A DNA stretch of 64,000 bases from Notamacropus eugenii (GCF_028372415.1 NC_092872.1:282723206-282787205), one strand, 5' to 3'; counted from the stretch's first letter, positions 53,201 through 61,614 are shown. Made by a program: numbers and translations. The notes: generated by a model from the letters alone, not told the origin.

Positions 53201-55262
53201 CTTCCTACATTCTATTTCTTGGTGAACTCCTCTAATCCCATAGGCTAATCTCATCCTTACATGGATGACTCCCAGTTCTACATCTCCAGCCCTCTTCTAC
53301 TTATGTTCTACAGCACCAAGGGCCTGCTTGGCATTTCTAGCTGGATGTCCCACACAGGCATCTTAAGTTCAACATGTCCAAAATATCACTCATTCTCTTC
53401 TTCCCCAACCTGCCCCTCCTCCACACTACCCTGACCTGTTGAGGATCCCAGAGTTCACCACTTGAGAGTCATCCTTGACTCCTCATTCTGCTTTGCCTAT
53501 CATATCCAGTCAGTTGCTAAGTCTTGATTCTAGTCCTCCACACCTCTCCCATCCCTCCCTTCCTCTCCAATCACTTGGATACCATATTGGTCCAGGATCT
53601 CATCCCCTTTTACCTAGACTACTGACATAACCTCTTTAGTATTGTCTCAATTTCTAGTCTCTCTCTTTCTTTCATCTATCCTTCACAATGCTGCCAAAAG
53701 AATCTTCCTAAAGCACTATTCTGTCCATGGCACCTTCCTTCTCCATACTGTCACTAGTATAATTTTAAACCCCCTCAACTCGACATTTAAAAGTCCATTA
53801 CAATTTGGCTCCTGCCCGTCTTTCCAGGCTTATTTCATGCCAGAACTTTCTCTGGCATCCTGTTATTTTATCCTTACTTTCAAATGATCTGAGTACCAGA
53901 TGTCAGCAAAGATAGTGGCACATCTGGGTGAATGTCCCTTCATGTACCCCACACTTCAGACAATCCAGGTGTGCTACTCTTTCCTGAACCTGCAACTCCA
54001 CCCTTGTCTCTCTATCTTTGTGCATCTATCTTTTCACCTCAGTTTCATAAAGTTTTGGAAAGTGGGGTTGTCCATGTCAAGTCTTTCTCCATCTCTCCAG
54101 TGGTCAGTGATCTCCCTCTTCTCAGATGACCTCAGACTTATTCATGTGAATGTCATATCTGCCCACTGTAATGTAAACTCCTGAGAGGGCAGGCTCTGTT
54201 TCTTTTCTCTTTGTATCCCAAGTACCTGGCACAGTGCCTGGTACATAGTAGGAGTATAATAAGTGCTTGTTAGATTGAATTGAAAAATGACATTCGACTC
54301 CAGATCTGGCAGGATTGTTACATGGCATGTACTAACTTCTAGAGTGCTATAGAAATGAAGGCTTTGACTGTCGTCATCGTCATCATCATCATCATCATCG
54401 CCATCATCACCATCCTTATTGTTAATGCCTTGGCAAATGAAATCCAGTGGCACTTTGGAGACTCATCCCAGCTTGCTGTGGCTCAGCCTGTTAATGGAAC
54501 AGGCAAGTTTATCCTCCCTCTCAGTTAATTACCCGCAACCTCACTGCAGATGATCAGATTTCACCAATTACCAAGTAAACAATTTAACTCAATAAAAATC
54601 AAAGGGCGGTGCCTGGAAAAGTGTGTTCATTTTTATGAATGCAGATCAGTGCACTATTGATTGGGGGTAATTATTATCATTTCTCATATTACTGTAGATT
54701 TTGTCAGACTAATGAAATTTCAGGAACAAGAGCCTTTCCTCTGGTACTCTGTTACTCAATCCTCACTTGGAGGCAGCCTGAACATCAGGTATTAGGAAAG
54801 ATGGTGGCACATCTGGGTGGATTCCAAAGGGGAGACCCCAGGGAAATGCCTGGGACCACATGATTGTTTTGTCAAGTTGGTGAGTCAGCAAGTAGGACCT
54901 TAATCTGCTTTCAAGCTTGGTGTGATAGGGCCAGGCTGTGAACTGGGAGAGGGAATGCACCAAAGTTACCTGCCTCCCATATGCACTAGACTTCAGAGAA
55001 TACTAGGCAGTAGTATCATACTAGGCCTACCCAGGTTGGGAAGAAAAAGTTCCTTTGTCAGCAGGCATCATCATTCCCCAGGGGATGCCACGTCTAAGAT
55101 ACATGGGCACACACTTTCTAAGGATCACACAAAGCCCTGTTAGTGGAAGCAGAACCTGCTTGATACAAGGGTATGTCTAAACACCAGTCACTCAGTACCT
55201 TTTAGATCTCATATGCATTTCTTTCTCTGATATGCACCTCTCCTTCGGCTTGAACAAGTTAT
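47613..55262 (-). CDS. C10orf90: ALMS-motif protein, C-terminal part of gene (three exons)
   Basis: Model: join of 55262-55199, 47868-47769 and 47651-47613 on the minus strand. The exon phases agree (exon one starts with two bases of a split codon; AG|A encodes R across the first intron; the second intron is phase 0). The 66 or so residues end with DNLFKPKERC..., NNLPEVKKKKEEQKKR, NRLRAEVFKKQLLDQILQ and a stop, which is the C-terminal ALMS motif. I know this motif from ALMS1, CEP295 and C10orf90; the QLLDQ(I/L)LQR ending fits my memory of C10orf90 (FATS), while ALMS1 ends differently (…GRKVPWD). In ALMS1 and CEP295 the motif is linked to centriole/centrosome location; FATS is reported as a fragile-site tumour suppressor acting on p21/p53. 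The 5' part lies beyond 64000 and no further exon was found in 55.3-64 kb. The symbol is probable, not certain. Confidence 0.8.
47769..47868 (-). CDS. C10orf90: penultimate coding exon, core of ALMS motif
   Basis: 100 bp between acceptor TGTATTTCAG and donor GTAAGG. After one base completing an arginine codon it reads IYNNLPEVKKKKEEQKKR then VILQSNRLRAEVFKK, with no stop in frame. It is strongly basic and helix-prone, the most diagnostic exon of the gene. It contains CpG-rich codons (CGTCTACGCGCCGAA) in a CpG-poor region. Confidence 0.93.
47869..48034 (-). other. intron start, unassigned
   Basis: Intron between the two exons begins here. No repeat recognised before 48035. Confidence 0.5.
48035..48396 (-). 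repeat. two antisense MIR-type SINEs
   Basis: 48035-48180: 'agcccctcattgtggcaatgaggctactgaag'. 48190-48396: 'agagttggaaggaccttagtggc', 'cattttacatatgaggaaactgaggcacagagagg', 'ccagcaccttattcactttgcgacc'. Confidence 0.85.
48411..48636 (+). repeat. marsupial SINE (MAR1-type) with target duplication
   Basis: 'atagtggatagaacaatggac', 'gctgtgtgaccttagcaaagtcagttaacc', 'ctggagaagaaaatggcaaaccactccaag', 'gacataactaaacaac'. Exact 14-bp duplication ACTACCTTAGAGAA at 48397-48410 and 48637-48650. Confidence 0.95.
48655..48735 (-). repeat. MIR SINE fragment
   Basis: Antisense: 'aaggacttgtccaaggtaccacag' then 'attgaacccagctcttcttgactc'. Confidence 0.7.
48865..49040 (+). repeat. MIR SINE
   Basis: 'gatcttggccaagtcattgatttc', 'gcagtttcctcatctataaaaag', 'gctgaattagatgtattttaagatcc'. 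Confidence 0.85.
49090..49220 (-). repeat. L2 3' end
   Basis: Antisense: 'ttattaagcacctactatgtgctaggtactgtgctaggctctggggatac'. Confidence 0.92.
49250..49352. repeat. TA-rich microsatellite with long palindrome
   Basis: TATACACCCTCATATA and its complement TATATGAGGGTGTATA face each other over a 4-base centre near 49281, with arms of about 20 bp. TATA/GATA units follow to 49352. Confidence 0.9.
49525..49740 (+). repeat. MIR SINE
   Basis: 'ctatagtggatggaggactgg', 'agagctgagttcaaattctgtc', 'agagtggtgctgtgagaaagtgc'. Confidence 0.85.
49910..50100 (-). mobile_element. CR1/L3 LINE fragment
   Basis: Antisense: 'tgggactgtcaaaacccatcc', 'gtggccttccagcctttgtttgaagacc', 'aagggaacctattccactc'. Confidence 0.7.
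50208..50243. repeat. (AC)n microsatellite
   Basis: About 17 AC units. Confidence 0.97.
50283..50605 (+). repeat. MIR SINE split by an L2 tail
   Basis: MIR head at 50283-50345 ('gaagcagctgggtagagg..ggcaagataattgggtttgac'), L2 tail at about 50346-50488 ('gtgcttggcatttaataaatacttatttgg'), MIR body at 50490-50605 ('tgtctcagtttccttatatataatagg', 'cagggttgttgtaggg'). Confidence 0.7.
50670..51130 (-). mobile_element. CR1/L3 LINE 3' region
   Basis: Antisense: 'ctgaggcagcccactccactt', 'cattgttaagaagtttttttcctgacattgagcc', 'gctgctctctaggccccccaaagagc'. This explains the 147-codon minus-strand frame here, so it is not a gene exon although it lies in the intron. Confidence 0.8.
51170..51427 (-). repeat. 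full-length marsupial SINE (MAR1-type)
   Basis: Antisense: 'gtggtttcagttgtccaatttctgacccc', 'tggcaaagatactagaggg', 'tgacctgcccagggtcacccaattag', head 'tgcaatctggctgccc'. Confidence 0.95.
51428..51737. other. unassigned intron DNA
   Basis: No repeat or exon recognised. Bases 51428-51640 could be decayed CR1. Confidence 0.3.
51738..51945 (+). repeat. MIR SINE
   Basis: 'ggtcagaaagaccttgggtc', 'gctgtgtgatcctaggcaagtc', 'cttggtattcttatctgtaaaatg'. Confidence 0.85.
52025..52070 (+). repeat. L2 3' tail
   Basis: 'ctggcacatagtaggtgcttaataaatgtttgg', the canonical terminus. Confidence 0.85.
52071..52524. other. unassigned intron DNA
   Basis: No repeat or exon recognised. Confidence 0.3.
52525..52650 (+). 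repeat. MIR SINE 5' part
   Basis: 'gcatggaattgtggacagaaggatgg', 'ggtttaagcctcatctctgac', 'caaagtcacttaacctcttggg'. Confidence 0.75.
52651..52929. other. unassigned intron DNA
   Basis: No repeat or exon recognised. Confidence 0.3.
52930..54290 (+). mobile_element. L2 LINE ORF2/3' region
   Basis: About 1.3 kb of L2 in order: 'cttcatacttcttgtccttctgacattactgac', 'catggatgactcccagttctacatctccagccc', 'gttcaacatgtccaaaatatcac', 'cttgagagtcatccttgactcc', 'ctgccaaaagaatcttcctaaagcac', 'ctcctgagagggcaggctctg', 'cctggtacatagtaggagtataataag'. Interrupted at 53841-53936 by an unrecognised unit. Frames broken. Confidence 0.93.
53841..53936 (+). repeat. unnamed ~95-bp unit, copy A (inside L2)
   Basis: Contains AAAGATAGTGGCACATCTGG. 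L2 text breaks off before it and resumes after it. About 70% similar by eye to 54733-54824. TTCATG occurs on both sides (53835-53840 approx. and 53939-53944), a possible short duplication. Family not recognised. Confidence 0.6.
54371..54417. repeat. (TCA)n microsatellite
   Basis: Impure ATC/TCA trinucleotide run. It gives a poly-aspartate frame on the minus strand that is not a gene. Confidence 0.95.
54520..54732. promoter_or_regulatory. candidate conserved non-coding element
   Basis: Repeat-free, with TTAATTAC (homeobox-type core), AATCAAAGGGCG (TCF-like) and ATTTTTATGAATGCAGATCA. It looks like an ancient conserved enhancer, but I cannot compare genomes here, so this is inference. Confidence 0.3.
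54733..54824 (+). repeat. unnamed ~95-bp unit, copy B
   Basis: Contains GAAAGATGGTGGCACATCTG. Aligns with 53841-53936 from CTTTCCTCTGG to GGTGGATTCC with one or two small indels. No L2 around it. Confidence 0.6.
54825..55198. other. unassigned intron DNA
   Basis: Between the unnamed unit and the 55199 exon. No repeat recognised. Confidence 0.3.
55199..55262 (-). CDS. C10orf90: coding exon upstream of ALMS core
   Basis: 64 bp between acceptor TGTTTATTTCCAG and donor GTACTG. Reads (D)NLFKPKERC, ISEKEMHMRSK, then AG joining to A of the next exon (R). This 20-residue stretch precedes IYNNLPEV in the protein I remember, and its phase fits. The previous exon must end in one base (phase 1) and was not found in the window. 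Confidence 0.9.
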
Positions 55263-55579
55263 CTGGAAATAAACACACAAATGAAGCACCGATTAATGTC
55301 ACCAGGGATTGAATCAGGCAGACATCGACAGAAACATCTCATCAAAGGGCTAGCCAGATCCTTGTTCTTACTCATTTTCACATGTCAGATCAGCCTACTT
55401 GGAGGCCAGAGGAGCCAAGGAGGCTCCCCCACCATGATGAGGATGCCAAGATGTCCATCACTGACACCCTTCCACAGAACTCCTCTTAAGTACCCTACCA
55501 CAGGTTAAACTGAAAGCCCTCAACCTCAAGTCCCACTTGGGCAGGAGAAAAGTGGGACTTGCTGTGATGAGGGTCTAAA
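55263..55579. other. unassigned DNA upstream of exon
   Basis: Intron side of the 55199-55262 acceptor. No exon or repeat recognised. Confidence 0.3.
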
Positions 55580-55714
55580 TATGGGAGAACGTGAGATTCA
55601 GAGTCAGGGGAGTATGGAGCTTCCATCTGGACTGTTATTTTGAAGCACTTGCATCCTTAAGAAAGTCTTTCTGGACCTCAGTTTCCTTCTCTGTAAAATG
55701 AATGAGTTGGACTG
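55580..55714 (+). repeat. MIR SINE
   Basis: 'gagattcagagtcaggggag', 'ctggacctcagtttccttctctgtaaaatg', then cut by the following L1. Confidence 0.8.
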
Positions 55715-56145
55715 TTGGTGGAGCTAGGAGTTGGTCCAACTATTCCAAAGAACTATTTGGAAAGATGTGAGGAAGGTCGCTAAAGTTCATTCCCTTTGAT
55801 CTAGGGGTCTTACCAGGGGATAAAACCCCAAGGGAGTCAAGGGCAGAAAGAAAAACACAAAACAGCAAAATCATGATGGGAACATTTTGGGGTAGCAAAG
55901 AATCCAAAACAAAGTAGGTCCCCATTGACTGAGGAATGGATGGATAAACAAGTTGGGTATCCTAATGGACCTGACCATTACTGCCTCAAAACATAACAAA
56001 TATGAAGAATTCAGAGACATATGAGAAGACTTGTATGAAACTGAAACAAAGTATAATGATACCAAGAAAATAATATATACAGAGATCTTAACAATGCAAA
56101 TGGAAAGAATACTAAGAGGAGATAGAAATCTGGGTAATTTTTAGG
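55715..56145 (+). mobile_element. L1 ORF2 3'-end fragment
   Basis: 'tggtccaactattccaaagaactatttgg', 'cattccctttgatctaggggtcttacc', 'aagaattcagagacatatgagaagacttg', 'caagaaaataatatatacagagatc'. L1 end of a subfamily different from 1740. Confidence 0.8.
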
Positions 56146-56189
56146 TAAATAGATATATAGACCACATAGTAATACCCAAATCGAAACCT

Positions 56190-56415
56190 GAGAACCAACA
56201 ATGGTGAAAACCACATAGATGTGCCATTGGTGTATATGTAGTACATGCAAATTTGGAGGATCCATGCCAAATATTCACATGGACTATGTATGCCCAAGCT
56301 GTGGAAGAACATTCCAAGCTCATATTGGTCTGATCAGTCACAGTCAGACACACTGAAATTTCACTTTATCATGGTGATGTCATTTTGTTCTTCTTCATGA
56401 AGGACAAGAACCATG
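56190..56415 (+). mobile_element. RTE-type LINE 3' end
   Basis: A plus frame near 56268 gives VCPSCGRTFQAHIGLISHSQ, the C-terminal zinc-finger-like motif, then stop, then the tail CTTCTTCATGAAGGACAAGA. Second copy of the family found at 6604. Confidence 0.75.
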
Positions 56416-56645
56416 TATAAGTATATGCATATATATGTGTATGGGTATGGGTATGGGTATATGTATGTGTATGAGTATGAGTACGGGTATGAGTATGGGT
56501 ATATGCATATGTATATGTATGGGTAGGGGTGGAGGTTTTTGTGTGTGTATCTATGTATATGTATATGTATATATACTCATATATGTACATTTAAGTATAA
56601 ATGTATGTGTATATACACAGTATGCATATATATAATATCTACCTA
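56416..56645. repeat. (TATG)n/(GTATGG)n microsatellite
   Basis: About 230 bp of TATG, GGTATG and TATATG units, directly after the RTE tail, probably grown from it. Confidence 0.93.
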
Positions 56646-56649
56646 TGTG

Positions 56650-57534
56650 TATATCTTTAGCTTTGTCCATATCAAGTAAGAAGGAATAGAGGTCATTGTA
56701 CGTGGCCATTAGGATGGTTCAGAGCTCCTGGGACAGAAGATTCCTGCAGGGAATGATATGCATTCACCCGAACGGTGATCGAAACAGGCATTACTATTCC
56801 TCTGGAGCTCACATTAAAGTGAAACCCAAGGTAGACAGTGATCCCAGGAGGTAAAAGCCAACATGGAAAATTGCAGTTGTGGAATTAGCATAATTTCAAT
56901 TGAATTGCAAGCAGAGATGATCACCAGGAAAGTAAAAAGCCCGATACCCCATTCACGTTTTTGTTTTATTTTCAAGAGGGGGAAAAGTAACTATGAGCTC
57001 TTTTGTCATTGTGTTGGTTTGTCTTTTCAGACTCTCAGTAGCCTGCTGAGAAGCAGGCTCAGTTTTGAATGCTCTGCACCCAAGTCAACTTTGCTGAGGG
57101 GCCTCTTATACCTTTATTAATTGCCATAGAACTCGAAGAGCAAGGGGGTTGGAGACCCCTCTTTCAGCAGACCCTTCCCCATGTCCTGTCGGGACACAGT
57201 TCTTGAGAGGGTGTTTACCCTTTGCCAGCTGCTGGATCTGGACTTTGCTAGGAGTCCCAGGCCCAACAGCATTGTACCTGTGGAATTCTGAGCTGCCAGA
57301 AGAAGACACAGGGGGTGTTTTCATTTCTCCCATGGTGGTTCTGCTGTTACACTAGTTACTCTATATTGGAACACACTTTGCAAACCGCAGAAAGTCACAG
57401 TGGAGGGGAAAGTATGTTCCCAGGTTGAGAGATTATTTGGAGTTCAGAGTTATAGAAAATATTTCTTTTAGGGATCTTGGGCATGATCCTAGAGAGAAAT
57501 GATTTACAATTAACAAACCCCATCCAATCCAATA
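56650..57534. other. repeat-free stretch, no exon proven
   Basis: No repeat recognised. Contains a 47-codon plus frame (56714-56854) with several CpGs and a minus-strand exon-like segment (57219-57291). Neither is accepted as coding. Confidence 0.3.
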
Positions 57535-57745
57535 AGCTTATTCATTAAGGGCCTATAACTGTGCTTGGTCACTGGGGAGAACAGACAAAATGAAGTCTGC
57601 ATCCTCAAGAAGCTTACACTGAACTAAGAAGATTGACAATTCCACTCAATTCAGTAAGTATTTTAAAAGCTCCTCTTATGTGATAGACATCATGCAAAGA
57701 CTAGAATGAAGTATTGCCTGCCCCCAAGGTGCTCACATTCTAATT
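57535..57745 (-). repeat. two L2 3' ends in tandem
   Basis: 57535-57630: 'cttattcattaagggcctataactgtgcttgg', 'catcctcaagaagcttacac'. 57640-57745: 'ttcagtaagtattttaaaagctcctcttatgtg', 'cctgcccccaaggtgctcacattc'. The same segment occurs twice, so two insertions. Confidence 0.75.
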
Positions 57746-57837
57746 AATGCATTAGCATTCCACATAATCATTCTTTAAAGGTGGGCATATGTTCTACCCA
57801 AGAAGAATAAAGGTCAAACTAGGAGCTACAAAAAGTA

Positions 57838-57945
57838 CTCCCCTGAGCCTCAGTTTCCTCTTCTGTAAAGTGAGAGCATTGGCCCAGATGATTTCTGAGG
57901 TTGCTTCCAACTGTAGACCTAAGATTTTATGATTGGAAGGTATCT
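57838..57945 (+). repeat. MIR SINE 3' half
   Basis: 'cctgagcctcagtttcctcttctgtaaagtgag', 'gatgatttctgaggttgcttcc'. Confidence 0.85.
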
Positions 57946-58014
57946 TTCTGAGATCTTTGGTCTAGACTAGGCTGTGATGGGGAGATGATCCCATTTAATA
58001 CACTATACACCTGA

Positions 58015-58180
58015 CCTCTATGTAAGATGGACCTGGCTTTAAATCTCCATTTGGACACTTACTAGCTGGGTGACACTAGGCAAATACTTAACCTTAGCCT
58101 CAGTTTTTTAAATGATAAAATGGGGATTCCTATTTCACAAGAGTGCAGTGCAGAAACACTTAGGAAACCTTAAGGTGTTG
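58015..58180 (+). repeat. MIR SINE
   Basis: 'ggacacttactagctgggtgac', 'ccttagcctcagttttttaaatgataaaatgggg'. Confidence 0.8.
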
Positions 58181-58264
58181 TGGATGACATAGGAGATAAT
58201 TATCACCTCCTCTAATTCCCCTTGGCCAAGGTCTTAAAGGAAAAGCCCATTTACAGAAATATCC

Positions 58265-58325
58265 AGTTCTTATTTTAGCACAATGCCTGGCACATAGTAG
58301 GCACTTGAAAAATGCTAATTGGTGT
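58265..58325 (+). repeat. L2 3' tail
   Basis: 'agcacaatgcctggcacatagtaggcacttgaaaaatgc'. Confidence 0.85.
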
Positions 58326-58379
58326 TCTATGAATTTAAAAGTGATGATGAAGGAACACTTTCAGGGGTGCACACCAATC

Positions 58380-58445
58380 CATCAATCAGCAAGCGCGTAT
58401 TAAGCACTTTCTGCATGCTGAGCACTGGGGATACAGAGGAAGTTC
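58380..58445 (-). repeat. L2 3' end
   Basis: Antisense: 'cgcgtattaagcactttctgcatgctgagcactggggatac'. Confidence 0.85.
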
Positions 58446-58879
58446 AAAGAAGTCGTTAACACATTTTTCAAAGGAAATTCATGTGTCCAAATTCAGTGAA
58501 AAAAGAGGGAGAAGGAAGTGTGATGCCAGCCTATAAACATCCCCTTATCCAGGCATATGGAATCTCCTTTTCCTAACATTAGTGAGGTAAATGACTGATT
58601 TTTGTTTTTCTGCAAAATCCATTTTGCAACATGATCTTGGTCTCAAGCCACCACTGCATGAAAAAACATAGTCCCCATCATTAATTCTACTTGGCAAAGT
58701 CCTCTTTATTTATGACTTGCTCTACAACTCAGCCCAAGGAAACAGCCAGGAGCCAATGGCTCAGGGTACCTCTGGCTGGCCAAGGGGTAAAAGGAGGAGA
58801 AAGACAGGACTGAGTACATTACATCAAAATGAATGAATGTGATCCAGATGAGAAGGAACGATTGAGAAACAGTGCACAA
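58446..58879. other. unassigned intergenic/intron DNA
   Basis: No repeat or exon recognised. Confidence 0.3.
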
Positions 58880-59105
58880 TGAAGGACAGAGCCCTGGACT
58901 TGGGGTCAGTAAGACTTGAATTCAAATCTTGCCTCAAATATTGACTAGCTGGTGATACCAGGCAAGTCCCTTGAACCCTGTGAGCTCTAATTTCCTAGGC
59001 CGTAAAATCAGCATCATAATAATCCTGATCTTATAGGATCAGTTCTGAGGTTCAAATGAAATGTTGGGAAATTAATATATAAATGCCACGTGTTATGATA
59101 TTAGT
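58880..59105 (+). repeat. MIR/CORE-SINE
   Basis: 'gacagagccctggacttggggtc', 'cttgaattcaaatcttgcctc', 'aggcaagtcccttgaaccc'. Confidence 0.85.
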
Positions 59106-59324
59106 TGAGGTTGCATTGACGGGTATGCAGAGACATCCAGACACCAGCATTTGAAGGCTAGGAGAGGCCCAAATAGTCATCCTGAAACAATCAATGCCTG
59201 ATGGGAAGAGGGATGATGGAGGTCTGGTTGGTCATCTTGTCTCCTCCTCATTGAAATCCCTAGGCCTGTGTTCTAGGCTCACATTCTCAACCCACAGGTA
59301 CTGGTAGGTTGAATGCCCCCAAGC

Positions 59325-59395
59325 TAGCTAATGAAGAATTTATTAAGGGTTTAGTAGGTGGTAGGCAATGGTAAGCCACAGGGCTACAAAAACAA
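59325..59395 (-). repeat. L2 3' end
   Basis: Antisense, diverged: 'gaatttattaagggtttagtaggtggtaggcaatgg'. Confidence 0.55.
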
Positions 59396-59689
59396 GGAAA
59401 TGAGTACATCTTCTTTTAAGATTCTAGGGTGAACTAATAGGGATTGGGTGCAATTTTCTATTTCTCTAGCTCACAGGGCCCCATTGATGTACTTCCCAAT
59501 CATTATCTGTTGATATCATTTAGCCAGCCAGATTTAATCAGTTTTTAGAGGTGTGTACTTAATAAGGTAGAAGTGTTGGAAGAGGACAAAATATCAGTCT
59601 CAAACTGTAGGCAACTATCCCACAAGTACAGCACCCAGGTGTCCAGGGTCAAGCTTAGAGCATATAAGACTTTCCCAACCTCTGTTAAT
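59396..59689. other. unassigned DNA
   Basis: No repeat or exon recognised. Confidence 0.3.
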
Positions 59690-60215
59690 TCCAGGGCCTT
59701 CTTGCTTTTAATTATTTTCTCTTTATTCTGTATATGACTTGCTTTATATAAACTCATTCATATGTTATCTCATCCATTAGACCATAAGCTACTTGAGGGC
59801 AGGAACTGTCTTTTGCTGGCACATAGTAGGTGCATAGGGGGCAGCTAGATGGTGTAGGGGGCAGCTAGGTGGTACAGTGCATAGAGCACCAGTGCAGGAG
59901 TCAGGAGGACCTGAGTTCAAATCTCATCTCAGACACTTGATACTCACTAGCTGTGTGACCTTGGGCAAGTCACTTAACCCCAACTGCCTCATCCTGGGTC
60001 ATCTCCAGTCATCCTGATGAATATCTGGTCACTGGATTCAGATGGCTCTGGAGGAGAAGTGAGGCTGGTGACCTGCACTGCCCTCCCTCACTCAAAACAA
60101 AGTCAAGTGCAAGTCATGTCATCATTTCTCTGATGGCATGGTCTTCTTAGGCAACGAAGGACAAACACACACACAGTAGGTGCATAATACATATTGACTG
60201 ATTGATTGATTAATG
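59690..60215 (+). repeat. L2 3' end split by a SINE
   Basis: Left part to 59836 ('accataagctacttgagggcaggaactgtc', 'ctggcacatagtaggtgcata'), right part 60175-60215 ('ataatacatattgactgattgattg'). Confidence 0.9.
59837..60174 (+). repeat. full-length marsupial SINE (WSINE-type) with target duplication
   Basis: Sister of 14073-14388 with the same long tail. Exact 12-bp duplication AGTAGGTGCATA at 59825-59836 and 60175-60186. The head is doubled: GGGGGCAGCTAGATGGTGTA is followed by GGGGGCAGCTAGGTGGTACA. The tail ends 'aacgaaggacaaacacac'. Confidence 0.97.
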
Positions 60216-60754
60216 TGGCAAAAGGGCAAACTCAGCTCCTGGAAATTCTTTCTTTCCCCTTCATGGAAATCTCCTGAAGTTTCTCTTAAGCAAGGCATTG
60301 CTTTGTACCGGGCTTCTTGTAGAATTCTGGAGCTCCCTTTTCTTAGGGCATGTAGTTTGTCTTCAGCACTATTACCAGTTGATCTGTGGACACAACTCTC
60401 CAAGTTTAAAAGGTCATCATCTGGTCAAAGGGAAGGAGAAGACAGAGGCCTCCCAAGTGATAGCCTCTCAAGTCCTTGGATGCAATGTTGCCTGAACTCA
60501 GCTAGAATCTGAATGCTATTTCCTGCAGGCCCCACAGAGTTACCATGGCAGGTTCTCCTTAGCCTGTCCCAGCATCCCTCCTACGTGGCATTATTTCATT
60601 CCCCCACTTGACACACTCAACTACTTTCCAGCTTGATTTAACTAGGTTAATTCACACTTAGTTTAATGCCTTTTATTATTGATTCAGATAGGAATTTTCA
60701 CCTGATTAAAGTAGTTACTCAAAAGAGAGTAGGATGATTAATGCAAATTACCTT
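60216..60754. other. unassigned, partly conserved-looking
   Basis: No coding sense found. Bases 60630-60750 are repeat-free and AT-rich (CTTGATTTAACTAGGTTAAT). Confidence 0.3.
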
Positions 60755-61022
60755 TTCCTCCTCTGTCCTTATATCTTCAAGAGTAAGCTCTGGTGCCATA
60801 TCCTGCCAGGCCTTTCCTGAAACACCCCACTCCCATCATTGGTACTCTTATCTTACCCCAACCTGCTCTGTATTTGCTTCTTAGTGCATATGTCTTTCTT
60901 CCAGGATTGCACAAAGTACTTGAGCCAAAGGATTGCTCTGGTTTTGCCTTGGTATCTTAGGTGCCTAGCAAAGTGCTGGGTTCATTGTTCATTTAGGGAA
61001 CATTTGTTCAACTGAATTGAAT
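60755..61022 (+). repeat. L2 3' end
   Basis: 'ctgccaggcctttcctgaaacacccc', 'ttggtatcttaggtgcctagcaaagtgctggg', 'catttgttcaactgaattgaat'. Confidence 0.85.
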
Positions 61023-61197
61023 TAGCTCTCCTCCCCAACAATGGTTTGGATGGCACAAAAATTCCTTCACACGACTTCCAAATGCAGATGGCTCCAGATG
61101 GTCCTTTTTATGATTCGGCTCCTGGGACACGCCTTGGAAGATGGATGGGAAGGTGAGGCTTCTTTGAAATGCTCTTACTGTGAAGCTGCCAGAGTCA

Positions 61198-61525
61198 GGG
61201 AAGCTAGAATCAGACAACCTCAATCAAATACCAGATCTGCCATTTTCTTTCTGTGTGACAGCCATGGGTCCATCACTTTCCACTTTCTGGGCTTCTATTC
61301 CAGAGGCTCTTAACCTTTATGTGTGTTTCATGGGTCTCCTCTAGCAGTGTAATGAAGCCATTCTCAGAATGTTTTTAAGCACATAAAACACACAGGCTTA
61401 CTAAGGAAACCAACTCTATTGAAATATTGCTACAGAAATATTTTTAAAAATGAGTTCACGGAAACCAGATTAAGAACTGCAAATGTTTACTTCCTCATTT
61501 GTAAAGTGAGGTATCTGGACAAGAT
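61198..61525 (+). repeat. MIR SINE split by a DNA-transposon-like unit
   Basis: MIR left part to 61302 ('ttctttctgtgtgacagccatgg', 'ctttctgggcttc'); right part from 61482 ('cttcctcatttgtaaagtgagg', 'ctggacaagatgatc'). Confidence 0.75.
61303..61481. mobile_element. palindromic-ended non-autonomous DNA element
   Basis: Begins GAGGCTCTTAACCTTTATGT, and its far end reads, on the complement, GCAGTTCTTAATCTGG, giving imperfect terminal inverted repeats of about 25-30 bp. The interior 'cacataaaacacacaggcttactaaggaaaccaac' matches a mammal-wide element I remember but cannot name. It carries no gene. Confidence 0.65.
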
Positions 61526-61614
61526 GATCTTTAGAGAATCAGAACCACCAGTAATAAGGGAGTGATAGCACCCATTTCCCACCAACACACCATCCTCTTT
61601 CCTGGTGAGAATGT

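Noticed and set aside
57219-57291. Minus-strand exon-like segment (pyrimidine-rich acceptor, GTAAAC donor, phase compatible with the 55199 exon)
   Set aside because: The encoded sequence (SEFHRYNAVGPGTPSK...) does not resemble the residues I expect before NLFKPKER, so I do not add it to the gene.
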